A stretch of 64,000 bases of DNA from Amaurobius ferox. Taxonomy: Eukaryota; Arthropoda; Arachnida; Araneae; Amaurobiidae. Location of the stretch: NCBI GenBank assembly GCA_951213105.1, contig OX578144.1, positions 79,285,801-79,349,800 on the forward strand, read 5' to 3'. Position 1 is the stretch's first letter; each line of letters opens with the position of its first letter. The notes beneath the pieces were generated by a model. It saw only the letters and a program-made list of their open reading frames with translations. It made no database searches and was not told where the DNA came from. Positions 11,761-23,583 of this stretch are shown piece by piece. A program made the position numbers and the translations under genes.

Positions 11761-12044
11761 TGTTGTTGAAACCCAGACCGTCCGACCTACCAGAAAGGTG
11801 TAAGGTAACTGTTTGGACGGTCGGGAAGTGCCACCCAATTTAGACCGGAACCCAGTGGGGGAGGCATCCACAGGGACCGTACCCTCCTTCCCCTACCACC
11901 AACCTCTCGGAAGGACTTTCGGACCCACATGTTTAACGTGATCGTACTCCGCATGAACACGGCGGCAGTTTTGGCAGTGGCTGGAATCGAACCCGGGCCT
12001 ACCGAGTGCAACTCCAGCGCGCTAACCAATGGGCTACCGCGCCC
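11761..12044 (-). mobile_element. tRNA-derived SINE copy A, full length
   Basis: Minus-strand SINE of 284 bp. Head: GGGCGCGGTAGCCCATTGG (A-box-like) and GGTTCGATTCC (perfect Pol III B box). Body: about 150 bp shared by all copies. 3' end: hairpin module CCCGACCGTCC...GGACGGTCTGGG, then TTTCAACAACA. It is flanked by a perfect 14-bp duplication TGATTTGCTGGTGT (11747-11760 and 12045-12058). The 80-codon frame through it recurs in other copies but is SINE sequence, not a gene. Confidence 0.95.
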
Positions 12045-12989
12045 TGATTTGCTGGTGTGAAATGTCTGATATCTGAAGATTGAAAATAAGAAGTTATAGT
12101 CTGATGAAGATGCTTAACCACAGTGAGTTAAAAATAAATGTAATGATATAATTTGCTTGCTCGTATATTTTTCATCATGAATCAATATACTATAATACAT
12201 TTAATTTATTATTCTGAAAGTATATCATAGTGTGTGTGTTAAACGATTAGTTTCTATATTTTTATATGTTTACATTGAATTTCGATTTGATATAAATTCT
12301 CTTTTTGATCTAAAAAAAAAACTAATGAAATCAAGTGTTTTGCAATAATATAAATTCTTCACTATAAAAGCATCACTTAAATTGTTTACTAGTTAGGCAT
12401 AATTACATTCCCCCCCTAAAAAGACATAAAAGTCTTAGTGTTAGCGTTTTAATTATTGTTTTGATTTTCAATTATTAGAGATTATATAATTGAAAATAAC
12501 TTTATTTATATGCATTTAGAAAGAAATTACGCGATGTTTATTTGTGTATAATGAAAATTTTAGAATGATTGCTTGTTTATAAAACTTTCCGAACATATTT
12601 CTGTAAATTCTCGTATTTAAAATAAAATTCATTAAAAATAACATCGCCTCCTGTAATAACATTGGCTGGTTTCAAAAAGCGAAACGAAACTTTCAGATGA
12701 ATTATATTATTCAGAAAGGGAAATACAGTTTTATGTATGTACACTTCCAAAAAATTTCAGTACTGCATATTTAAGTTGTTTTCAAGTAAAAGTAATGTTA
12801 TATGAGTATTTATTTCATATTTTAAATTAAAAAAATGATTAAATTAATTTTGCTACCATCCTTTAACATTGGAGTCTACCGGGCCGTTCCTGACATTTCG
12901 CTCCAAGTGACGTTGCGTCTTGACGTGCTCTTATTGGCTAGAGCTGAAGTGGCGCAACCTTATGGATATAATAACCTTAAGCTACCCCT

Positions 12990-13205
12990 CAGAGTGTACA
13001 TTGTCATACTTAGTATCAGTCAAAAGATTTTTTATTTCAAGCCCTTCGAAATGATGGGTAACATGCTATAACTGGAATCATTTGCACTAACGATATAGAT
13101 TTTTTAAATTTTTGGGTGAAAAATTTTCAAAGAAAAAAAAAATTCAAGCTACTTAAAAATTGATTCTGGTGTGGGAAAATCAGGTTGATCTCACACTCCA
13201 GTTCA
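12990..13205 (+). repeat. Family K repeat, 3' end of a first copy
   Basis: About 200 bp resembling 13920-14118: AACATGCTATAA, ATCATTTG, a GATTCTGGTGTGGGAAAATC block and the terminal CACACTCCAGT. It directly abuts the hairpin that begins the second K copy at 13207, suggesting two head-to-tail units. Confidence 0.55.
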
Positions 13206-13206
13206 T

Positions 13207-14118
13207 TTTACTTTCTCTTACGTAGTATTGAGAAAGTGTTGTTTTCACGAAAATTTTCGATTTCAAGAGTTTGATGCCAATATATTTTTTAAGACCTCTT
13301 GAATGCATACTTATTTTGGAGTAATGTCCGTCCGGCTGTCTGTTTGTGGTTAATTTATTAAGTACACGTTCGCTGCCACAAACATTAATGGATTTTCACG
13401 AAACTTTATATTCTGCTTTGTTAACACAAAATTTAGAACTAAATAGACTTTTTTTTTTTTTTTCAATTCGAGCGATAACATAAAATTTTGAAATGTATTC
13501 GAAATTTTATGCTTTCTTAACATAGCAGCGTAAGGCAAAATCTGACATAATTATCTATGCATAAAAGGGGTTATTTACAGCTCGATTATCACGAAATTTC
13601 ACCCCCCCCCCCTTCAGGGGCACGGTAGCCCATTGGTTAGCGCGCTAGAGTTGCACTCGGTAGGCCCGGGTTCGATTCCAGTCACTGCCAAAACTGCCGC
13701 CGTGTTCATGCGGAGTACGATCACGTTAAACATGTGGGTCCGAAAGTCCTTCCGAAAGGTTGGTGGTAGGGGAAGGAGGGTACGGTCCCTGTGGATGCCT
13801 CCCCCACTGGGTTCCGGTCTAAATTGGGTGGCACTTCCCGACCGTCCAAACAGTTACCTTACACCTTTCTGGTAGGTCGGACGGTCTGGGTTTCAACAAC
13901 ACCCCCCCCCCCCCTCGGGGTGTAAACATTATCAAACTTGGTATCAATCGAAATATTTTCTCATGCCCTTTAAAATGAAATGTAACATGCTATAATTGTG
14001 ATCATTTGGGAATAACAGTACATATATTTTCATTTTTTCTTGTAAAATTTGCAAGTGATTTAAAAATGGGATTCTAGTATGTGAAAATTAGTTTAGCCAC
14101 ACTCCAGTGAATTGTTCT
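13207..14118 (+). mobile_element. Family K hairpin-ended element with a nested SINE
   Basis: Begins with the hairpin TTACTTTCTC...GAGAAAGTGTT, then a CGAAAATTTTCG palindrome and a GTCCGTCCGGCTGTCTG run: the same plan as family H but a different sequence. It ends near CCACACTCCAGTGAATTG. SINE copy B sits inside a C-run in its middle. Class (Helentron-like non-autonomous) is inferred from structure only. Confidence 0.5.
13617..13901 (+). mobile_element. tRNA-derived SINE copy B, nested in family K
   Basis: Plus-strand SINE with head GGGGCACGGTAGCCC, B box GGTTCGATTCC, shared body, T1 hairpin tail and TTTCAACAACA. It is flanked by C-runs (C11 at 13602-13612 and C13 at 13902-13914), read as a duplicated ACCCCCCCCCCC target. 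The C-run makes the exact duplication length uncertain. Confidence 0.9.
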
Positions 14119-14562
14119 TTGAAGAACAACTTACAAACGAAAGACTCATAAAAAGGAAACCAATAGAATCGTTGCGCTGCATCAAATTGCATCGCAATTT
14201 TTTTTTCCTTTTGCGGGATTCTCTATAGCTAATTGGGGCGTTACAAAACAAAAAAATGACGAACACCTCATTAATCATGTTCTATTTTGCGTGAACGGAT
14301 TGAACTTTAAAAATAGTGCTGCTTTGAAGTGGTTCCGAAACCGCGATGTTTCCGCGGTTTTCTCCAGAAATCGGCTGAGGTATATATATTGCAGACTTAT
14401 CTGATTTGGGATTACGTTCATATCAATTATTCCGTTTCTCGGAAGTGCAATTGGGTTTAATGAATTTCGATGAAATGCGAGCATGAATGCCCTTTCCTCA
14501 CAATATCATATGCTTCCACTTACAGATTATACTCGAAGGTATTTTGTTTCTAGTTCTACATA

Positions 14563-15171
14563 TAGGATGCCCCAAAAAAGACTCCCGAACTTTAAATACG
14601 AATATCTCGGAAACTGTTTACAGATAAAAGAGTGAAATATGAAGTGTATGTTTACTGGGCAGCCAGTAAAATCTACATACAGTGATTTTAAAAAAAGAAT
14701 AGTTGAAAAATTTCCTAACAGATGGCGCCGATAGGCATATATAGTCAAATCAGCTTCAACTCTTCCTGTCCTTTCAATACTTGAAATTTACATTAAAAAC
14801 TGCGCCTTGTCTCCGCTGGGCAGTGATTCAACCGGGGTATTCGAGCACAATGAAAATCCTTTGCTCTAACGAATACATCTCTCTTCCAATGTTTCTGTCC
14901 ACCTCGTTCACTGCACAAAATATTCTTTCATATTTCGATAGCGGAACATAAAGACTAAACAAACTGTAGAACACACACCACTGTTTAAAGAAAATTTAAA
15001 CACCGCTTGCAGCGTCGTATATTGGAAGAAATTTGAACTATTTTTTAAAAACCACCGTATGTCAATTTTACTGGCTGTCCAATAAACATACACTTTATTT
15101 TACTCGTTTATCTGTAACCGTTTTCAAGATATTCGTTTTCAAAGTTCGGGAGGCCTTTTTGGGACACCCTG
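14563..15171. mobile_element. Mariner-type MITE with long inverted ends
   Basis: Left end TAGGATGCCCCAAAAAAG and right end CTTTTTGGGACACCCTG are inverted, next to TA on both sides. Inverted similarity continues for about 140 bp on each arm (CTCCCGAACTTT...; AACGAATATCTC...). About 610 bp, no transposase. The CAGGGTGTCCC-type ends resemble those of the mariner relic at 46219-47575, which may belong to the group that mobilised it. Confidence 0.8.
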
Positions 15172-16119
15172 TATATTATATATATACGAAGTATCTGCAG
15201 TCGACGTTGTCATCGATATTTACTGTGATACTTCATCTAAAATCATCTGGAAGTTGAATTTTCATTTTCAAATTATGAATATGCATGTTGCTCCGTTTCA
15301 AAATTTACAAATTTCTCACGGGAAGGATACAAAATAATTGCTGAACTAGATCTATAAATAGACTTGTGGGTGTGGGGCGTGTCACTATATATTAGCGAAA
15401 AAAACTATGTTAATTTTCTATATAGGGTCTATGTTGGAAAACTAAATCTATCACTATGCGCCCCCACCCCACCCCCAATTCGGTCATACCCTTCCGAGAT
15501 TGCTTTACATTTATTATTGAAGTAGATAATGTAAATTTATGTTTTCAGTATTTAATAAAGTCGAATTTGTGAACTCAGACAGTAAAGAGACCGTAGTTGT
15601 GGAAGAGCATGCAGACATTTTTCACGAGCTGCAAAATCTACACTCTTAATATTTTATTAAATGTCATTAATTAGTCACAATAACTTACTAATCATCTCGA
15701 TTGATAATTATTAGATAAATTAAAAAAAAAAATATGAACACCTTGAGATTAATTCGAAAAAAGGGCTCAAAAACAAATTTAAGCAAATTCTAATAAATAG
15801 TACTATTATTTTTAAATAATTTCTGCAGTTTCGAATAAAAAATTCTTTGAATTCCAGATATTTAATAAATATGCAAATCCAATCCGCTTTTAATTCATTT
15901 TATCTTACTGGAACTGTCAAAAAATCCCTGTTCTCCAAAAGGTTCAATAAATATATTTGAAATTAAATAAAGTTAAATTTATTACCTACCAATAATCATT
16001 GGAAGTTTATTCAAAAGTGTTGTATGTTATTATTAACGGTGATTTATTACATAAATTTTTTTTTTCAAGGGGCCATGCGTACACCCCCTCTGCATAAAAC
16101 ACTAAAAAACTGATGTCTA
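15172..16119. other. No gene recognised
   Basis: AT-rich, with T- and A-runs and a C-rich patch near 15459. No credible coding frame or repeat identified. Confidence 0.4.
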
Positions 16120-17045
16120 TTACTTTCCCTGCAATACATGGTAATGTATAGGGAAAGTATTAAAATCATGCCGAAAATCACAACTCGAGTTTTCGACGGA
16201 TCTACACGTTTCGAGACCTCTAGAATACGAAAAAACTATTTTTTGCGTGACGTCTATGTGTGTGTGTCTGTCTGTGCAATGTATGTATCCACTCTAACTA
16301 AAAAACTAATGGACCGAATTTCATAAAATTTGGTATGTAAGTCACTTGGGTGAGACCCTGGTGTTGATTAGTTTTTGGTAGGATTCGTAAAAATAGAACC
16401 CGCCTTTTTTTGCAAAATGGCCCGTAAAAATTTCATGTATCCACTCTAGCTAAAATACTAATTGACCAAATTTCAAAAAACATTGCTTTGGTGCTGATTA
16501 GATTTTGGTATGATTCGGAAAAGAACAACCTGCCTTTTTTTACGAAATGGTCCTCAAAAATTTGATGTATCCACAGTAGCTAAAATACTAATTGACCAAA
16601 TTTCACAAAATTTGGTAGATAAGTTACTTGTGGGACACTCTGGTGTTGATTAGATGTTGGTACGATTCGGAAAAGAACAACAACCTGCCTTTTTTTACGA
16701 AGGCCCGCAAAAATCGCCAAAATTTAAAAAAAAAAAGACTACGTATGCTGAAATGTATCAATTAAATTCTTGTTTTATACACAATTTTTGACGAGGAAAA
16801 GAATATAACACACTCCATTATACTTTAGGACTAACCGTTCTCAAAATATTTGAGATTTCTTGCATTTTTGTTACGCCGCTATCGGAAAAATGTCCAATTA
16901 CCAAATATAAACAAAAATTGATTTAAAAATGCAAATTTTGTGTTATTTGGTGCAATTAAACCCAATCTAATGAATTATTAAAGAAATAAAGGAAATATGA
17001 ATTTGAGTCTGCAGGGAAAGTCATGTGCTGCCCACATCAGATTTT
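16120..17045 (+). mobile_element. Family H element, copy 2
   Basis: Starts with hairpin ACTTTCCCTGCAATACAT / TGTATAGGGAAAGT and ends with third arm TGCAGGGAAAGT plus hairpin ATGTGCTGCCCACAT, then CAGATTTTT. The interior repeats a block of about 115 bp roughly three times (GTATCCACTCTAGCTAAAAT..., CCTGCCTTTTTTTACG...). It matches 40242-41136 in reverse. Confidence 0.75.
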
Positions 17046-18124
17046 TAACTTCGCGATCAGGAGGCGGAACCACCTGTTGTAATGTACAGAAATTCGGAAT
17101 GGTGTTTAACTTGGGAAAGCTACCAATTAGTGTTAACGTTGATTACGAGTATATGATATTTTATTTAAATTTTATCGAGCGAGTATATTCATTCGATTTT
17201 GTGGCATTTTCAAATATTCAGTCGAAATAATTAAATATCCAAACTTATGAATAGATTTAAAATTTTATTTTTAGCTACGCCGTCCAGGTTTTCAGATAAC
17301 TCATTTATGATAGCCTTTTCCTTGACCCAGAAATTTATCTTATCTTTTTGAGTTTGATATAGTATCTCCAGATAACAGGTAAGTCTGTGAAATTTATTTT
17401 GATTACCTTCCAATCTTAGCCAGAATTTGCTCTGCTCGTTGATGAAACTAGTATTGCGAAGTTTGATTGAGTTCCAGAAATGGGTTCTGTACAAATTACA
17501 AATGATTTGAAGTGTCCAGTTCACAACGTTCCCTACATACTGTGATGAATTTACTTCCGATTATAATGAAATAACATTATTAAGCATCACCCCCCCCCTC
17601 CCCCCTCGCTCAAGTTCAACACTTCTAGATACCTTGCGTTCAACACCTATTCCACGAATTCGTGGACGCTGAATACGCTGATTGTTTGGACAGCTAAGCG
17701 GACGATAGCTACTGCAAGAAAACTGGTGCAAATTAAGAACTTTTTAAAATTGCGACCTGGTTGCGCACGCTGAACGCAATGTTTCTAAAATTCTCAGAGT
17801 TTCTTAGAGGTTTTCTGAGCTTTCTGGGGTGCTTTTTCCTCCCCTAGAGTGGATGGAGTCTGTCTGACTCTCGGTAGCTGTTAGATCGTATATTAAACGA
17901 TTGCTTTTTTGTGGACGAGCTTTCCTCGGTTTATGAATAATCCATATTCTCATAGACTTAGTAGATGCGGTAATCGTTAAATTTCTTATTGAAAATGAAA
18001 ATTCTGAAAATTGTGACGTCTGCTTGAGAATAAACTGATTCGTACTGAAAGATGTTCTGGTTTTTGTTTCAGCACCCCGTGTTTCCGATTCAGGGTCTAC
18101 CCCCCTAAGAAATGAATTTTGGTC
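17046..18124. other. No gene recognised
   Basis: Contains a C9 run at 17590-17598 and two open frames of about 100-120 codons on the minus strand (17231-17524, 17804-18169) with no recognisable domain; the second runs into a mobile hairpin tail. Not called as genes. Confidence 0.35.
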
Positions 18125-18140
18125 GTATGCAATGGAGAGT

Positions 18141-18198
18141 TGAAGACCCAGACCACACGACCAACCCAAGGGTTTACGGTAGCAAGATGTGTGGCCGG
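18141..18198 (-). mobile_element. Solo 58-bp hairpin tail with 16-bp target duplication
   Basis: Only the 3' hairpin module of the LINE/SINE system, type T2: in its own orientation it begins ACCCGGCCACAC and ends GTGTGGTCTGGGTCTTCA. Perfect 16-bp direct repeats GTATGCAATGGAGAGT flank it (18125-18140 and 18199-18214). There is no SINE body, head or LINE sequence, so it was inserted as a minimal unit. Confidence 0.9.
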
Positions 18199-18214
18199 GT
18201 ATGCAATGGAGAGT

Positions 18215-18793
18215 GTTGATGTTACAATTTCAATTCAAATGGACAAGTATTACTAACTTTCATGCCATTCTCCTCAAAAAACTGAGCGTATCTTTTTGAG
18301 TAAGAGAATGTTTACTCCTTCATAAAATCCTGCCGCTTAGACGTATCTATCCTGTTCTATGCGGCAATTAAATGATAGAACTGCCCGCATGTTGTTTTAC
18401 TTCCGTTCTAATGGAATATCACCTGACCGGATAGACATTTCAAAAGATGGCTCTCTTTAAAAATACTCCGGCACTTCAGTGTCTGACTCCAGTTGGAGGA
18501 AAAAAAGTCTGCATTTTCCTTAGTTTGTTTCACAAAGAAAACATTTTATACATGTGTTTCGAATAATATATATATATCCTGCATATGATTGAAATGAAAA
18601 TTGCTTCATCGTAAATTATTTAGGAAATGTGCTTTATCTTCCCTGACGCTTTCCCATTGGGTGTTTGCTTTTGTAGTTGTCACAATTAATTATGTTTAGA
18701 ATAAAAACCACTGCACAAGAAATGATATTTTGAAAACTACTTAGAACGAAAAATTAAGGGAAGAAAAAAAATGTAATTCATGAAATAATTAGG

Positions 18794-18828
<35 letters not shown>

Positions 18829-19347
18829 CCTAGTGAGAAAATATTTGTCATATTTTTTCTGTTCCATAATTTTCATTTTCTATTTTCCTTTATTGTATCC
18901 TCTTGGGCATTTTGGGGATTAGAAACCATCAATATTTGTCTGCGTAGTCTAGCACTTTTTTTTAAGAACGGAGTCGGTTACCAATTGTTTTAATTCTGCC
19001 GCCTTGTTACACTTGAATCTCTTTCATCACCACGCAGTGTAAGTGATTTCGCTAAAAATACAACTTTAATCTGAGCGCGTGCTAAATATACCTTTCCACT
19101 CGCTATCTCTCCTATATAATTAGAAGCACCATTCGTAACTTTAATTTTGACTGTCGTCGTGGAATTTTACCAAACGGATGAGATCTTAAATACCACCTGA
19201 AATTGATGGACTCGGTTAAATGAGTATATCTGTAAATATATTTGTTGCGAAATAGATTGTCTTGACACGGATATTATGGCTGTCTTTTTAAATGGCTTAA
19301 ACTGCTGCAAAAATAGCGTACACAAAGCTTCAAACTCAGCATATATA
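18215..19347. other. No gene recognised; (AT)n run
   Basis: AT-rich spacer with an (AT)n tract at about 18796-18828. No supported gene. Confidence 0.4.
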
Positions 19348-19362
19348 ACCAATTAGTAACTA

Positions 19363-19482
19363 ATTTGTGATTGATTTTTTATTTGTGTTGTAATTACTTG
19401 AATCTATAATAAAGTTCCCGGCCACACACTTAGCTACAGTAAACCTTCGGGTCTGTCGTGTGGTCTGGGTTTCCAACATCCC
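19363..19482 (+). mobile_element. 5'-truncated LINE/SINE 3' end with 15-bp target duplication
   Basis: A 120-bp insertion: about 55 bp of AT-rich 3' UTR-like sequence, then a T2 hairpin (CCCGGCCACAC ... CTTCGG loop ... GTGTGGTCTGGG) and TTTCCAACATCCC. Perfect direct repeats ACCAATTAGTAACTA at 19348-19362 and 19483-19497. Confidence 0.88.
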
Positions 19483-19497
19483 ACCAATTAGTAACTA

Positions 19498-20494
19498 TAG
19501 GCAAGAGGTCGTCATTGCAGGCATAGTAGCTTCCACGGTATACCTTTGCTCATGTGGTTTCTGTTTTTTTTTTTCTCTCGCCCTAATAAGGTTTTTCTCA
19601 TCGGTTACAAACTGATACTGTTACTGTGCTGTGTTCCACAAATTTTTGCTTTCTCATGTTGATGTTATCCCAAAATGCTTCGAATTTTAAATTTTAAACC
19701 AACCTCTCTCTCTCACACACACAAAGTAACTTATCAAACTAACTGTATCTAAATTATAATTACTGTAATTTAATAACTGTATATAGTTTGAATGTCAAAA
19801 TAATGTATATTAGTTTGATTGATATATTATATTAAATAAGTGAAATGTATACAATTCATTGGCGTCACTAAGCTGTCATAATTTTTACAAAATATTTAAA
19901 AAATAAATAAATAGATTAGTTTCGGAATCTGCATAACGATAACAATTTCGCTATATTCTGATATAATAACTAAATGGAAAATGAATGAGAAAGCTGAGTC
20001 GGGGTATTTGAATTCGCAATTATGGCAGTTACAAAAAGGATCCGAATCTATGGATCTGAGAAGAAGAGTTTGAAAGAATTTTCTTTTTTAGTAGGGCCTA
20101 AAACACCACGCCTTCAAATACGAAGATGACTTGCCCTGTCTAAATAAAATGGAATGGGACAATGAGTGCTTACATTTTCCGAGATGCGAACTCATCAGAA
20201 AATCTCAACAATCAAAGAAATGGGGAATTTACAGGACATCATCAACGAAAGTACCCCTTACAGCTAGCTCCACACGCCACGATGCTGTGGAACCCGGCAG
20301 TATCACCAGCGTTGGCGAAATGTCCGCATTCCCTTTAAGTAAAAATCACGTGTAAACATATTGGGTCTCACAAAATGATCTATATAGAATATAGCGATGT
20401 TTATGAATCCGGACCGTTCATCTGCGATGATTATGACTGACAAGCACGTAAGTAACAAATAAAATTCAATTTAGAAGTTTGTTAACAGTGAGGG
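19498..20494. other. No gene recognised
   Basis: AT-rich, with a (TC)n/(CA)n patch near 19706-19724. A 74-codon frame at 20131 has no recognisable feature. Confidence 0.35.
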
Positions 20495-20498
20495 TTAA

Positions 20499-21498
20499 CC
20501 CTTTGCTTACGGGTGGGACAGCGTCCATCCCAAACGAAGAACCTCTTAAGGGTGAGCGTCAGTAAATTTTCTGCCCTATCCGCGCTTTGTTTTAACTTTC
20601 GCGGCACACATATTTCGCCGAAATTCTGCTCAAACAGTTGAGAAATATTTTCTGAAAGATAAAATGCAATGCTTAGATTATATTAAAACTAAATTTAATG
20701 CCCCAAAATACATAGAATATATTTTTTATTTTAATCCAAAATATTTTTGGTGCTGCCATCTGTTGTCGTAATTCAATTCATACCGATTATTTTTATTTTT
20801 TAATGAGCATTTTTAAATATCTATTCCTTCTAATACAGTGTTAAATACAACAACAGATCATATATAATAATGCCACAATCACGGAAAGGTAATTTATTAT
20901 TCTATAAATTTGATAAGGGATCTGAATGTACATCACTGAGGACTGCAGTTTTGTTTTCAAGTTCCTTTGTCTTCAAGTCCAAGTTCAATTACGTTTCATT
21001 GATTATGGCATTATATATGATCTGTTGTTGTATTTAATAGCGTATTAGAAGGAATAGACATTGAAAAATGTTCATTAAAAAATAAAAATAGCCGGTATGA
21101 ATTAAATTACGACAACAGATGGCAGCACCAAAAATATTTTAAATTAAAATTAAACATATACTCTATGTTTTATTGGATATTAAATTTAGTTTTATTATAA
21201 TCTAAGCATAGCATTTTATCTATAAGAAAATATTTCGCAACTGTTTGAGCAGAATTTCGGCGAAATATGTGTGCCGCGAAAGTTAACAAAGCGCGGATAG
21301 GGCAGAAAATTTACTGACGCTCACCCTTAAAAAGACAGGTATTTGACATACCCTATCCCAATCAGTTCGATCCCACTTTCAAGGACGCCAATGCCTACAA
21401 AGTGGGATCGAACTAATTGGGATAGGGTATATCAAATACCTGTCTTTTTAAGAGGTTCTTCGTTTGCGATCGACGTTGTCCCACCCGTAAGCAAAAGG
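20499..21498. mobile_element. TTAA-type MITE, family A, interrupted by a second TTAA element
   Basis: Ends are CCCTTTGCTTACGGGTGGGA and the inverse TCCCACCCGTAAGCAAAAGG (with one extra G/T difference near the inner edge), flanked by TTAA (20495-20498) and TTAT (21499-21502). This pattern fits piggyBac-like elements. The right half contains an inner palindrome with AAAGACAGGTATTTGACATA and its inverse. After removing the insertion at 20550-21326 it aligns with the 260-bp copy at 57925-58184. Confidence 0.82.
20550..21326. mobile_element. TTAA-type foldback element, family B, nested in family A
   Basis: Flanked by exact TTAA on both sides (20546-20549, 21327-21330). Ends GGGTGAGCGTCAGTAAATTT and its inverse. 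Each arm is about 320 bp and inverted across a loop of about 130 bp (near 20880-21000). No coding frame. It lies inside a TTAA that belonged to the family A MITE. Confidence 0.85.
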
Positions 21499-21502
21499 TT
21501 AT

Positions 21503-22271
21503 GATATATCTACCAATGTGAACTTTTATAAGATTATCAGCTTTGAATAATGACTCTAGGGTAGCAAAAGAAAAACTATTACAAATTTAAGGATTGATTC
21601 CTAATATATATATTATAATGTATAACTGTGTACGTTGTGTATAATAAGTAAAAGGATTTAATCGATAATTCAGAAATATATTTATTTTCATCAATGTAAT
21701 TTGAATAATGCATTTATGAATTAGTGTGTAGATGTATGTATATTATTTGAATAAGAATTTGATTTAATGTATGCAACAGTGCTAATGAAATTAAGAACAC
21801 AAGCAAATTGATATTTAATGAAAATTGTATGATGTATAACCTTTACAAATAAGTAAGTGGCACCAAAATCACTAAAGTTATGAGAAGATTAATTATTGAA
21901 TGAGGAAGATTGATTATGTTATTGAGACTATGTAGGCATGTATGTTATACAAAATAATGATAGAAATTTTGAGAGATAAAGAAAACAATAAACATTATTT
22001 CGTATGCAGATTATGTCGTAGACGTTGGGCCGTAACTTCTTCGAAATTATATAAATATTTAGCCTTCGAGCTATTATTAGACTTAATCAAAAATATTACA
22101 AAAATTAAGAGATTTATAGATTCAATATCTGAGGTTAAGAATTTATCTAAAAGTCAAATAGTACATGTCTTAAGATAAAGAATTGGTGTTTAAAGAAAGT
22201 ATTTAAATACGTTGTATTAACAGAGTAATTAGCAAGGGTAATTTAAATTGTGGCAATCTGAATCTTCGATA
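21503..22271. other. No gene recognised
   Basis: AT-rich. A 78-codon plus-strand frame at 21942-22178 (Lys/Ile-rich, with a CRLCRRRW stretch) matches nothing I recognise and is not called. Confidence 0.35.
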
Positions 22272-23583
22272 AAAAAAGCAAGAAAGATCAATCATGCTTA
22301 AAGCATTGATTATGAAACACTTTCCAACTTCAATGCAATTTTATTTAAACATCTCTAAAATTCAATACATTCCTCGGTAATATTTTAAAACTTATCACAA
22401 TACTACATTAATTTATTATATTTGAAAACTTAAACCTTCACCTAAAAAAATGAGCTTCATTCAAATAACGGCATTGAAATATAAATTGCCTGGTTTAAAC
22501 ATCTCTAAAATGCGATACATTCCTCGGTAACATTTTAAAAATTATCATAATACTACGATAATTTATTATATTTGAAAACTTCATCGAAAACAAGTGAAAT
22601 TCATTCAAATGACGTCATAGAAAAAATTACACGCCTGGCTCTCTCTATAAAAGCAGCATTTCATTTATAGCATTTTCCCATTCATTTCATTCATCACAAT
22701 ACTATAATAATGTATTTTATTTAAAAATTAAGACCATGGAGCTACAAGTAATTAAACTCTATGCTTAAAACTTCATCGAAAAAAAATCGTCCTTGTCTCT
22801 GTAAAATCAATGAATATTTCATTCATATCAGCTATGCAGACTCCATGAGTTAAATAGTTTTGCGTTAAAGAAATATAGCAATTCTTATACAACTCATTCT
22901 GCATATTTTGCTGTTTACATTTTACATAAGTGAAAGATAGCCATCGTTGTAGAAATAATCAAATTTGGATGATCATTTAAACTCAAATATATTGTAATTG
23001 CGTTGTTTCAGTATGTAGATGTACAGAATTTAAGCAAAAATAAAGCGGTTTTAGGACGGATATAACACTCAATATGAATTAAAAAGAACTTTAAAAATCA
23101 CGATTTTGAGACAAGATGGATGCCATATTTAGTTTTGAAGTGGGTCACGTGATCTTTTCATAGCATGGTCACGTGATCGCTTCATATAAGAGGTGTAATT
23201 ATTATTTTAATTTTTATTTAAAAAACTACTGAATATATTTTGCTGAATTTTTTTTTATATAATTTATGGAACAATTTGAATATTACCTAAAATTTTGGAA
23301 GCAATTTGGTGAATTTTAAATCCGCTTAAAAAATGTTTGAAAAATTAGGTCCCATAGGGTTCAATTTATTTCATTTTTTCAACCCGGGTTCAATCCAAAA
23401 GTATTTGGGTGATATTATTCATTTGTATTCCCATAGGTCCTACAGACCGTCTGAACAAATACTAAAATTTCATTTTGATTAAGTCATTTTTACGGCAGTT
23501 ATCGTGCTAACGGACGGACAGACAGACATAATGAACAAAGTCATAAACACTTTTCAACTTTGTTGTAAAGTGTTAAAAACGGG
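22272..23583 (+). mobile_element. Family R1 non-autonomous element, full copy
   Basis: About 1.3 kb, from AGCAAGAAAGATCAATCATG to the terminal hairpin AACACTTTTCAAC-TTT-GTTGTAAAGTGTT. The left end has a small hairpin (AATCATGC ... GCATTGATT) and then AACACTTTCCAAC, the inverse of the right-hand terminal arm GTTGTAAAGTGTT. The interior holds several near-duplicate blocks of about 100 bp (ATGACGTCAT..., TTATTATATTTGAAAACTT), two CACGTG motifs (about 23155 and 23172) and a GACAGACAGACA run. An inverted full copy lies at 29801-31077. Confidence 0.82.

Noticed and set aside
22272..23583. Standard Helitron with 5' TC and 3' CTRR ends for R1
   Set aside because: The terminal hairpin is present, but I see no CTRR end, so only a Helentron-like assignment is offered.
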